Source: CAZTTG01 sp964615935 (GTDB lineage Bacteria; Planctomycetota; UBA1135; GCA-002686595). Taken from it: a stretch of DNA of 51,054 bases. Below are positions 40,822-48,730 of this stretch, piece by piece; position 1 is the stretch's first letter; each line of letters starts with the position of its first letter. The stretch spans positions 1 through 51,054 of the forward strand of contig CAZTTG010000046.1 in NCBI GenBank assembly GCA_964615935.1, given 5' to 3'. The notes beneath the pieces were generated by a model that worked only from the letters and a program-made list of their open reading frames with translations, had not been told where the DNA came from and ran no database searches. A program made the translations under genes and the position numbers.

Positions 40822-43209
40822 CTACTCGGCCTCCTCCTCGGGGGAGCGCGTGTTCTTGCACTTGGGGTAGTCCGAGCAGGCCAGGAACTGCTTGCCCCAG
40901 CGGCTGGTCTTGAGCAGCATCGGTGAGCCGCACTTCTCGCAGGCCTGACCGGTCTCCTTGGGCTTCTCCCGGAGCTCCTCCGGCAGGGGCTTGGCGTTGC
41001 GGCACTTGGGGTAGCCGGAGCAGGCCAGGAAGGGGCCCCGCCGCGAGCTCTTGATCAGCATCGACGAGCCGCACTTCTCACACTCGATGCCGGTGGAGCG
41101 GGGCTCGATTTTCTTGCCCTCATCGTCCACCGAGGCCGTGCTGCGGCACTTGGGGAAGCCGGTGCAGGCCAGGAAGCGGCCGCGGCGGCCGGTGCGGATC
41201 ACCATGGACTTGCCGCACTGCTCGCAGACGTAGTCGGTCTCCTCGACCTCGGCCCGCGGCCGGGGTCCGTCCACGGGCATGGTGTTGCGGCACTCGGGGT
41301 AGCCCGAGCAGCCCAGGAACTTGCCGCGCTTGTTGTAGAGCACCGCCATGGGCGAGCCGCACTTCTCGCACAGGCGCTCGGTGAGCTCGGGCTGGGAGCG
41401 CAGGTCCCGCATGTTGCTCTGGGCCTGCTCCAGGTCGCGGCTGAAGACCTCGTGGAAGCCCCCCACGACCTCGCGCCAGTCGACGTCGCCGGCCTCGATG
41501 CGATCGAGCTTCTCCTCCATGCCGGCGGTGAACTCGGTGTTGATCACGTCGTCGAAGCACTCGACCAGCTGATCGGTGACGATCTCCCCCAGCTCGGTGG
41601 CCAGGAAGCGCCGCTGCTCGAGCTCGACGTAGCCGCGGTCCTGGATGGTCGAGATGATGGCGGCGTAGGTGGAGGGCCGACCGATGCCCTTCTTCTCCAG
41701 CTCCCGCACCAGGGTGGCCTCGGTGTAGCGCGGGGGGGGCTGGGTGAAGTGCTGGGTGGGCTCGATGCTCTTGGGGGTGTAGTCCCTCCCCTGCTTCAGG
41801 CTCCTCGGCAGCCGCTGCTCGTCCCGCTCCCGGCGCCGGACGTCGAAGACCCGCAGGTGCCCGTCGAAGAGCTCCACCTCGCCCTGAGACACGAAGCGCG
41901 CCTCGTCGCGCTGGAAGACGGCGGTGGTGATGCTGAACAGGGCCGGCTTCATCTGGCTGGCGACGAACTTCCTCCAGATCAGGTCGTACAGCCTGAACTG
42001 ATCCCTGGAGAGGGAGCCCTCGAGCGACTCGGGCGTGCGCTCGACCATGGTCGGCCGGATGGCCTCGTGGGCCTCCTGCGCGCCCTTCGAGCGGGTCTTG
42101 TACAGGTTGGGCTTGTCGGGCAGGTAGTCCGCGCCGAACTGGGAGCCGATGTGGTCGCGCGCCTGGGCGACGGCGTCCGCCGAGACTCGGGTGGAGTCCG
42201 TGCGCATGTAGGTGATCAGGCCCGCCGAGCCCTCGCCGGAGACGTCGATCCCCTCGTAGAGCTGCTGGGCGATCATCATCGTCTTGCGCGCGCTGAAGCG
42301 CAGGCGGGTCGAGGCCTTCTGCTGGAGCTGGCTGGTGGTGAAGGCCGGGGTGGGCCGCCAGGTCTTGGGCTTCTCCTCGAGCTCCGCCAGCTCCAGGGGC
42401 TTGCCATCGAGCTGCTCCACCAGCTCCCGGGCGCGCCGCTCGTCCAGGTTCTTCTCGATGCGCGTCTCGCCCAGCCGCTTGAGCTCGGCGCGGAAGGCCT
42501 GCAGGTCGCCCTCGGGGGCGTCGTCGGCGGTGGGCACCTCGAAGTGCGCCGTGACCCGCCAGTACTCCTCGGCGGTGAAGGCCCGGATGTCCTTCTCGCG
42601 CTCGACGATCAGCCGCACGGCCACCGACTGCACCCGCCCGGCCGAGAGGCCCTTGGCGATCTTCTTCCACAGGAGGGGGCTCAGCCGGTAGCCCATGATG
42701 CGGTCGAGCACGCGGCGCGCCTGCTGGGCGTCGACCTTGGACATGTCGAGCTTGCCGGGGCTCTCGAAGGCCTCGGCGATGGCGCTCTTGGTGATCTCGT
42801 TGAAGACCACCCGGAAGACCTTGTCGTCGGACACCCCCAGCGACTCCTGCAGGTGCCAGGCGATGGCCTCCCCCTCCCGGTCCAGGTCGGGCGCCAGGTA
42901 GACCGCCGCGGCATCCTTGGCCAGGCGCTTGAGCTCCGCGATCACCTTGCCCTTGCCGCGGATGGTGGTGTAGTCGGGGCGGAAGCCGTCCTCGAGGTCG
43001 ATCCCGAAGCGCCCCTTGGGCAGGTCCCGGATGTGCCCCATGGAGGCCCTGACCACGTAGTTGCGGCCCAGGTACTTGCTGATCGTCCGGGCCTTGGCGG
43101 GGCTCTCGACGATGACCAGGGAGCGCCTCTTCTTGGAGGAGGCACCCTTCTTCTTGGATCGCTGGCCGTCGTCGGCCTTGGCTGCGTCACTCTTGGCTGC
43201 GTCACTCAT
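40822..43209 (-). CDS. topA: DNA topoisomerase I
   Basis: The 795-residue type IA topoisomerase relaxes negative supercoils by cutting one strand. The TOPRIM domain begins LVIVESPAKARTISKYLG and has APDLDREGEAIAWHL. The active-site Tyr is in AGLITYMRTDSTRVS (about residue 335). Four C-terminal Cys4 zinc fingers are present, each of the form CEKCGSPM-x-GxFLACSGYPKC. The N-terminus carries a Lys/Ser/Ala-rich extension (SDAAKSDAAKADDGQRSKKK). The start is ATG 43209. A TTGACG-16-TATTTA promoter lies 58 nt upstream. The end is near 40822, close to the convergent NHL-like gene. Confidence 0.97.
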   Translation of the reverse strand: MSDAAKSDAAKADDGQRSKKKGASSKKRRSLVIVESPAKARTISKYLGRNYVVRASMGHIRDLPKGRFGIDLEDGFRPDYTTIRGKGKVIAELKRLAKDAAAVYLAPDLDREGEAIAWHLQESLGVSDDKVFRVVFNEITKSAIAEAFESPGKLDMSKVDAQQARRVLDRIMGYRLSPLLWKKIAKGLSAGRVQSVAVRLIVEREKDIRAFTAEEYWRVTAHFEVPTADDAPEGDLQAFRAELKRLGETRIEKNLDERRARELVEQLDGKPLELAELEEKPKTWRPTPAFTTSQLQQKASTRLRFSARKTMMIAQQLYEGIDVSGEGSAGLITYMRTDSTRVSADAVAQARDHIGSQFGADYLPDKPNLYKTRSKGAQEAHEAIRPTMVERTPESLEGSLSRDQFRLYDLIWRKFVASQMKPALFSITTAVFQRDEARFVSQGEVELFDGHLRVFDVRRRERDEQRLPRSLKQGRDYTPKSIEPTQHFTQPPPRYTEATLVRELEKKGIGRPSTYAAIISTIQDRGYVELEQRRFLATELGEIVTDQLVECFDDVINTEFTAGMEEKLDRIEAGDVDWREVVGGFHEVFSRDLEQAQSNMRDLRSQPELTERLCEKCGSPMAVLYNKRGKFLGCSGYPECRNTMPVDGPRPRAEVEETDYVCEQCGKSMVIRTGRRGRFLACTGFPKCRSTASVDDEGKKIEPRSTGIECEKCGSSMLIKSSRRGPFLACSGYPKCRNAKPLPEELREKPKETGQACEKCGSPMLLKTSRWGKQFLACSDYPKCKNTRSPEEEAE

Positions 43210-43565
43210 GGATGTCGCGAACCCGTTTCGGGGATCCGGATCGAAGATGCCCGGATCGGTGCGCCATAAATAGGTTGGGCGGGGACGACGTCAAGCAGGC
43301 TCCCGTCGGAGGCCCTCGGAGCCCCATCCCTCCTCCACGGGGCCGGAATGCTGCCATAAGTCGTTATTTGGGCACCAGTTACGCTATCGCCGCGCAGGGC
43401 ATCCGCCCCGGGGCCGGGGGCGGGACCCGGACAGCCCCTAACTCCTTGTCCAGTAAGCAGTTGGAAGCGCCCATCGACGGCTCTGCCACCTGACGGCGGT
43501 TTCCCCCCCCGGCCGGGCCCTGCCCGGCGGCCGCGTCCGGGCGCGCGGGGGAGCGGGCTGCTCTA
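43210..43565. other. Divergent regulatory region between topA and the DinG-like helicase gene
   Basis: This 356-bp gene-free region is less GC-rich than its neighbours. It contains the topA promoter at 43267-43294. An AT-richer patch at about 43355-43385 (TAAGTCGTTATTTGGG and then TTACGCTATCG) could hold another promoter. No RNA gene or open frame with a ribosome site was found. Confidence 0.4.
43267..43294 (-). promoter_or_regulatory. Sigma-70-type promoter of topA
   Basis: On the minus strand the -35 is TTGACG (43289-43294) and the -10 is TATTTA (43267-43272), separated by 16 bp. Both match consensus well in a ~70% GC background. Transcription would start near 43260 and leave a leader of about 50 nt before ATG 43209. 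Confidence 0.65.
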
Positions 43566-46500
43566 ATGGCGGCCTCCATGGTCCCGATCTCCCCCAATGG
43601 CCGCGATCGCGGCCCGGAGGGTCCGCCCTGGACCGATCCGGCGCTGCCCTCACGCGCCGCCTTCGCCGCCCTGTGGGTCACCGGGCCGGATCCGGCGCTG
43701 GACGGAGCGTTCCGGCTCCTGGGCCTGCGGCGGAGCCCCTCCGGGGAGGGATGGGAGCGCCTCGACCGCTTCGCCGCCCCCTTCCCCGAGAGCGGCAGCG
43801 AGGCCGCGACCGCGCGCATGCGGCGGGAGTTCGGCGTCACCGGCGAGGACCTGGCCGGGGCTCCCCCGGCCGCGGAGATCTGGCCCGAGGTCCGCCGGTT
43901 CCTGGGCGAAGGGCCGGTGATCGTGCCCTGCGCCTCGGTCTTCCGCGCCTGGCGCGACCACCTCACCGGCCGCCCCGAGCGCTCCCCGGCGATCCTCGGC
44001 CTCGACGAGCTCACCTGGCTCCTGTTCCCCGGGCGCCGGGCCCGAAGGGGGGAGCTGGCGGCCTGGGAGTGGCTCGAGCCCGGCGAGCGCCCGGCCTCGG
44101 CCGCGGCCCTGGAGCCCGAGGGCCTGCGTCGAGCCACCATCGCCGCGATCGGCGCCTTCCTGGAGCGGGACCCGGAGGCGATCGAGGTTGCCGCCCTGGG
44201 CTTCTTCGCGGCCTGGGCCGGCCTGCACCGGGAGGGACAAGCCGAGGTCGCGAGCTGGCTGGCGTTGGCCCTCTCCCTGGTCGAGCACCCCTCGGCCTGG
44301 GCGGGTCGGGAGGAGGGGCTCTTCGACCTGCACCCGGCCCTGCGCGACGGCGCCCTCGGCGAGCTCAGCTCGGATCGCAGCGCCGGCGAGGCCGCCGAGG
44401 CGTTGGGCGTCCTGCTCGACGAGCTCCAGCCGGCCTGGCAGCGCGGGCGCGGACCGTGGCTCTCCACGCAGCCGGTTCCCACCCGCTCCGAGGAGCCGGC
44501 CCCCTTCCACTCCGACGACCGGCGCACGGTCGACGACGTCTTCCAGGTGCACCTGCCGACCCTGTTCGCCGACGGCGGCGCGTCGAGCGCGCCCTCCTAC
44601 CGGGAGGGACAGCACCGGGTCGCGGCGCGGGTGGCCGGGACCCTGGGCGAGCGCGAGCTGCTCGTCGTGCACGCCCCCACCGGGACCGGCAAGACCCTGG
44701 CCTACCTCGTCCCGGCCATGCTCTGGGCCAGCCGATACGGGGTGCGGGTGGGCGTCTCGACCTACACGCGGGCCCTGCAGGAGCAGGCCGTGGACCGCGA
44801 CCTGCCGCTCGCCCGCCGAGCCCTCGGGCGCACCGACGCGTCGGCCGAGCCCGCGCGCGTGAGCCTGCTCAAGGGGCGCGAGAACTACCTCTGCTGGCGC
44901 ACCCTCTGCCTGAACCTGCCGGGACCCGAGGACGGCCCCGAGGCGTGGCTGGCCTGGACCCTCCTGGCGCTCTTCGCCCTGACCGACGAGACCGGCGACC
45001 TCGATCGCTTCCCCCTGCGACCGCCGGTCCCCCTGGCGCCGACGTCGGACTCCCGGCTGCCGCGCGAGATCGGAGGCCTGGCGCGCCTGACGCGCGCCTG
45101 GAGCGGCTGCTGCACGCACAAGCGGGACCGCGAGAGCTGCGCCGCCGAGAACGCCCGCTGGCGCGCCGAGCGCAGCCACGTGGTGGTCACCAACCACGCC
45201 TTCACCCTGCTGCGACCGGAGTTCTTCCGCAACGTGATCTTCGACGAGTGCGAGCACCTGCACGACCAGGCCGAGAGCGCCTGGAGCGCCTCGGTGGGGC
45301 TGCGAGGGGCGAGGCGCCTGCTGGAGCGGTTGCGCGATCCCGGCCGTCCGACCTCGGGAGCTCCGCTGGATCGGCTGGCGCGGCTGGTGGTGGAGGGGAG
45401 CGCGGCGGCCGCCGCCCTGGCGGAGGCGATCGGCGCGCAGGAGAGCGCCCTGGCGGGCATCGCGCGCCTGGCCATGGAGGTCGACGACTTCCTGGACTGG
45501 CGCGAGGAGGCGCGTCGTGAGCGAACCCGCTCGGACGAGCACTCGCTGCTGCGCGAGTACCTGGGGGGGCAGCAGGCGGAGGGGCTGCACACGGCGCACG
45601 AGCGCCTGGTGGCCTCCCTTGAGGACCTGCTGTCGGCCCTGGCCCGGCTCGCCGAGCACCTCGACGAGGTGCCCGCGCGCGGCATGCGCCGCCTGCGTCG
45701 CGCCCTGGAGCTGATGCGCGGCGACGTCGAGGAGCTCTCCCAGGGCCTGGAGAGCTGGATCCCCCGGGTGGACGGGCGGGCCGAGTTCCTGCCCGACGTC
45801 TTCTACGACGTCGAGGAGGGGGTGCGCGGCGAGAAGGCGCTGGTGGCGCGACTGCTGCTCCCCAACGAGCACCTGGGCCGGCGCTACCACCCCGCGCTGG
45901 AGAGCGCCGTCTTCATCTCGGCCACCACCTGCCTGCGCGGCGGCTTCGACGCCTCGCTGGGCTACCTGGGCCTGGATCGGGCGGCCCAGCCGCTGCCGGA
46001 CGAGGACCGCGAGCCCAGCCTGGTCAGCACCCTGCGCGCGCCCTCGCCCTTCGACCACGGTCGCGTGCTGGTGTGCGTGCCGCACGACGCCCCGCGCTAC
46101 CAGCCGGGGCGAGGCGACTTCCAGGAGTACGTTCGGCGCTTCGTGGCGCACCTCGGCGAGCGCACCCGCGGCCGCATGCTGGTGCTCTTCACCAACGCCC
46201 GCGAGGTCACCCGCACCGGCCAAGAGCTGGCCGGCTTCTTCCGGGCGCGCAGCATCCCCTTCTGGTTCCAGAACATGGAGGGCAGCCGCAAGGAGGAGCT
46301 CTCCGAGCGCTTTCGGGCGCGCGCCGACTCGATCCTCCTGGGGGTGGACACCTTCTGGTTCGGCGCCGACTTCCCGGGCGAGACCCTCGAGTACCTGGTG
46401 ATCGTCAAGCTCCCCTACGGCGTGCCCGACCGCTACCACCACGCCCAGAGCGCGGCGCTGGGACCGGGCGACCAGCGCCACCGCATCTACATGCCCCGGG

Positions 46501-46796
46501 CCCTGGCCAAGTTCCGCCAGGGCTTCGGCCGCCTGATGCGCCGCGAGTCCGACCGCGGGGTGGTCTTCGTCCTCGATCGCCGGATCCTGCAGGGCGCCGG
46601 CCGGGTGTTCCTGGGCGAGCTGCCCCTGGCCGAGCGCGGCGAGGAGAGCGAATGGGAGGCCGGCGGCTCGCGCCTGGTGGTGGCCCCGACCGACGAGTGC
46701 CTGCACGAGGCCCTGACCCACATGAACATGCTGGCCGACGTGCGCCGGCGGGGGCTGGACCTGCCCTTCGAGGGCGGGGAGCGGCGGCCGACCTGA
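43566..46796 (+). CDS. DinG/XPD-type iron-sulfur DNA helicase
   Basis: The 1076-residue product is a superfamily 2 helicase. Walker A is HAPTGTGKTLAYL (around residue 365-377). The iron-sulfur domain has Cys in NYLCWRTLCLN and GCCTHKRDRESC. VVVTNHAFTLL and the Walker B-like FDECEHLHD follow, in place of DEAH. The C-terminal helicase motor has LVLFTNAREVTRTGQELAGFF and the final ALAKFRQGFGRLMRRESDRGV. The first ~340 residues lack the exonuclease motifs seen in some DinG proteins and are of unknown function. It likely unwinds DNA with R-loops, G-quadruplexes or damage. The start is ATG 43566 or ATG 43578; a TCTAAT box 10 nt before the latter is weak leaderless evidence. Confidence 0.85.
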   Translation: MAASMVPISPNGRDRGPEGPPWTDPALPSRAAFAALWVTGPDPALDGAFRLLGLRRSPSGEGWERLDRFAAPFPESGSEAATARMRREFGVTGEDLAGAPPAAEIWPEVRRFLGEGPVIVPCASVFRAWRDHLTGRPERSPAILGLDELTWLLFPGRRARRGELAAWEWLEPGERPASAAALEPEGLRRATIAAIGAFLERDPEAIEVAALGFFAAWAGLHREGQAEVASWLALALSLVEHPSAWAGREEGLFDLHPALRDGALGELSSDRSAGEAAEALGVLLDELQPAWQRGRGPWLSTQPVPTRSEEPAPFHSDDRRTVDDVFQVHLPTLFADGGASSAPSYREGQHRVAARVAGTLGERELLVVHAPTGTGKTLAYLVPAMLWASRYGVRVGVSTYTRALQEQAVDRDLPLARRALGRTDASAEPARVSLLKGRENYLCWRTLCLNLPGPEDGPEAWLAWTLLALFALTDETGDLDRFPLRPPVPLAPTSDSRLPREIGGLARLTRAWSGCCTHKRDRESCAAENARWRAERSHVVVTNHAFTLLRPEFFRNVIFDECEHLHDQAESAWSASVGLRGARRLLERLRDPGRPTSGAPLDRLARLVVEGSAAAAALAEAIGAQESALAGIARLAMEVDDFLDWREEARRERTRSDEHSLLREYLGGQQAEGLHTAHERLVASLEDLLSALARLAEHLDEVPARGMRRLRRALELMRGDVEELSQGLESWIPRVDGRAEFLPDVFYDVEEGVRGEKALVARLLLPNEHLGRRYHPALESAVFISATTCLRGGFDASLGYLGLDRAAQPLPDEDREPSLVSTLRAPSPFDHGRVLVCVPHDAPRYQPGRGDFQEYVRRFVAHLGERTRGRMLVLFTNAREVTRTGQELAGFFRARSIPFWFQNMEGSRKEELSERFRARADSILLGVDTFWFGADFPGETLEYLVIVKLPYGVPDRYHHAQSAALGPGDQRHRIYMPRALAKFRQGFGRLMRRESDRGVVFVLDRRILQGAGRVFLGELPLAERGEESEWEAGGSRLVVAPTDECLHEALTHMNMLADVRRRGLDLPFEGGERRPT

Positions 46797-46812
46797 TCCC
46801 GCCCCGCGGCTC

Positions 46813-48428
46813 TCAGCCGGAGCAGATCAGGAACTCGAGCGCGTCCGTCAGGCCGGTGCCGAAGGGATCGGGCGGATCGCGGTACCAGAACTGGGCGTTG
46901 GCCGAGGCGCCGGCGGTGAGGCCCGGATCGAGGCCGCTCTGGATGAGGGCGCCCATGTCGAAGGAGAAGGAGCCCGAGCAGGTGGAAGGGGGCGGGGTGC
47001 CTCCGGAGCTCTGGGGCGGGGTGCGCTTGAGGGGCGGCTGCACGCACAGGACGCCGCCCTGGAAGGGCGCGTTGTTCTGGCCGAAGCCGTAGAACAGGAT
47101 GCCGATGCGGCCCGCGTCGATGTCCTCCGACGTGATCTCGAAGGGCGTGGAGCCGCTGGCGGTGGGCGCGCCCTGGAAGCCGATGTTCGGGAGGCACAGC
47201 TGTGAGCTGAGCTTGGCCTGGCAGTAGGTGAAGATGCCGCCGCCCGAGTCCGGGACGATCTTGTAGATCTCGCCGTCGCGGTCGACGATGTACAGCTCTC
47301 CGGCGCCGTCCTCGCCGAAGGAGGTGATGCTGTCGATGCTGCCGACCGGCGGATCCAGCTGAGCGGTGCGGTTGGTCAGATTGGTGGCGCTCGCGCCGTT
47401 CCACTCGAAGGACCAGATCTGGCCCGAACAGTAGTCGGCGAAGAGATAGGCGCCGAACAGGCCCGGAATCGCGCAGCCGCGGTGGACGTAGCCCCCCGTG
47501 ACCGAGCAGTTGCCGCCCGAGTGGGTGTACTCGTGCACCGGCAGCGTCAGGGACGGCGCGTTGCAGGTGCAGCCCGACAGGCCGGTGCAGCTGAATCCCT
47601 CCATGCAGCGCCAACCGTAGTTGCGTCCGCCGGCGCCGGGGGGCTCGAGGTCGATCTCCTCGCGCGCGCCCTGGCCGACGTCGGCGATGTACGCGTCGCC
47701 GGTCTCGCGGTCGAAGCTGAAGCGCCAGGGGTTGCGGAGGCCGAAGGCCCAGATCTCGTCGAGGATGTTCGGGTCGCCGACGAACGGATTGCCCGGAGGA
47801 ACGTGGGGAGAGGGGATGTCGACGTCGAGCCGCAGCATCTTGCCGAGCAGCGTGCCCCCGACTGGGCATTGCCGCCCGCGGCGTGCCCCGTGCCGGTGTC
47901 GTTGAAGTTGCCGCCGTCGCCCATGCCGATGTAGAGCGCGCCGTCCGGGCCGAAGCGGATGCAGCCGCCGTTGTGGTTGCTCTGGGGCTGGGCGATCGGG
48001 CCGATGACGGTCACGCCGGAGCTCGGCAGCGCCAGGTTCGCGTCGGACGGATCGACCGAGTAGCGCTCGACGAAGGTCGCGCCGCCCGAGCCGGTGTAGT
48101 CGACGTAGAAGAAGCCGTTCTGGTCGTAGGCGGGGTGGAAGGTCAGGCCCAGGAGTCCGCGCTCGTTGCCGCTGCTGTTGACCTTGGAGGTGATGTCCAG
48201 GAAGGGCGCGGCGAGGATGCCGCCGTCCTTCAGGATCCTGATCCGGCCCCCCTGCTCGACGATGAACAGGCGGGCGGCGTCGCCGGGGGGCGAGACGGCG
48301 TCGACCGGGGAGTTGAGCCCGGTGGCGACGCCTACGGTCGTCGGGACCTGGGCGCGCGTGACCTCGGCTGCGAGGGCGAACGCGGCCAGGGCAGCCGCGA
48401 GGGAGGAGAACGGGGCGTTCCGGAGCAT
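46813..48428 (-). pseudogene. PQQ-dependent sugar dehydrogenase-like protein with a frameshift
   Basis: The reading begins at ATG 48428 with a signal peptide (LAAALAAFALAAEVTRA). It follows the glucose/sorbosone dehydrogenase propeller (FIVEQGGRIRILKDGG, ERGLLGLTFHPAYDQNGFFY, SNHNGGCIRFGPDGALYIGM). The frame is lost at a run of five G on the minus strand (47855-47859). One extra G would restore GGTLLGKMLRLDVDIPSP, and the other frame continues to the stop with FGLRNPWRFSFD and YTHSGGNCSVTGGY. The C-terminal ~130 residues are the same Cys-containing domain as in the propeller at 28366-29928. It could be a real broken gene or a sequencing error in a homopolymer. The enzyme would oxidise a sugar in the periplasm. 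Confidence 0.85.
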
Positions 48429-48730
48429 GGTCCTGCCGCTGGGAAGTGGGTCGTGGAGGGACCGGCTGACCTGCCGGGGCGGGGGGGCGCGCCCGAGGGC
48501 GGAGCGCCCGTCCCATGCCGGGTCCCATCGAGCCCGGGATGATTCGGGGATGCCGAGGTGGCCTGGGGGCCGCAGGCCCCCCCATAGACCAGGCTCGGCG
48601 GGTCTGGACCGTGAAGATGGAGAATCGCTCCGTGCAATCCCGGTAAACCGCGCCCCCCGGCGCGGCGGATCGTCCCGGAAGCGGCCCGTCCCACGGACGG
48701 CGCGGCCGCTGGCTGCCCTCCGGGCGCCCC
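48429..48730. other. Intergenic region with a hairpin
   Basis: This 302-bp stretch contains a perfect 7-bp hairpin GGGGGCC/GGCCCCC (48565-48571 with 48575-48581). It is nested in a further GCCTGG/CCAGGC pair (48561-48566 with 48589-48594). It may end transcription of the 50974-48731 gene or form a leader structure for the dehydrogenase, both on the minus strand. No gene is seen. Confidence 0.4.

Noticed and set aside
47855..47859. Programmed ribosomal frameshift in the sugar dehydrogenase
   Set aside because: No slippery heptamer or stimulating hairpin is evident at the G run, and family members are not known to need one. A read error or mutation is simpler.
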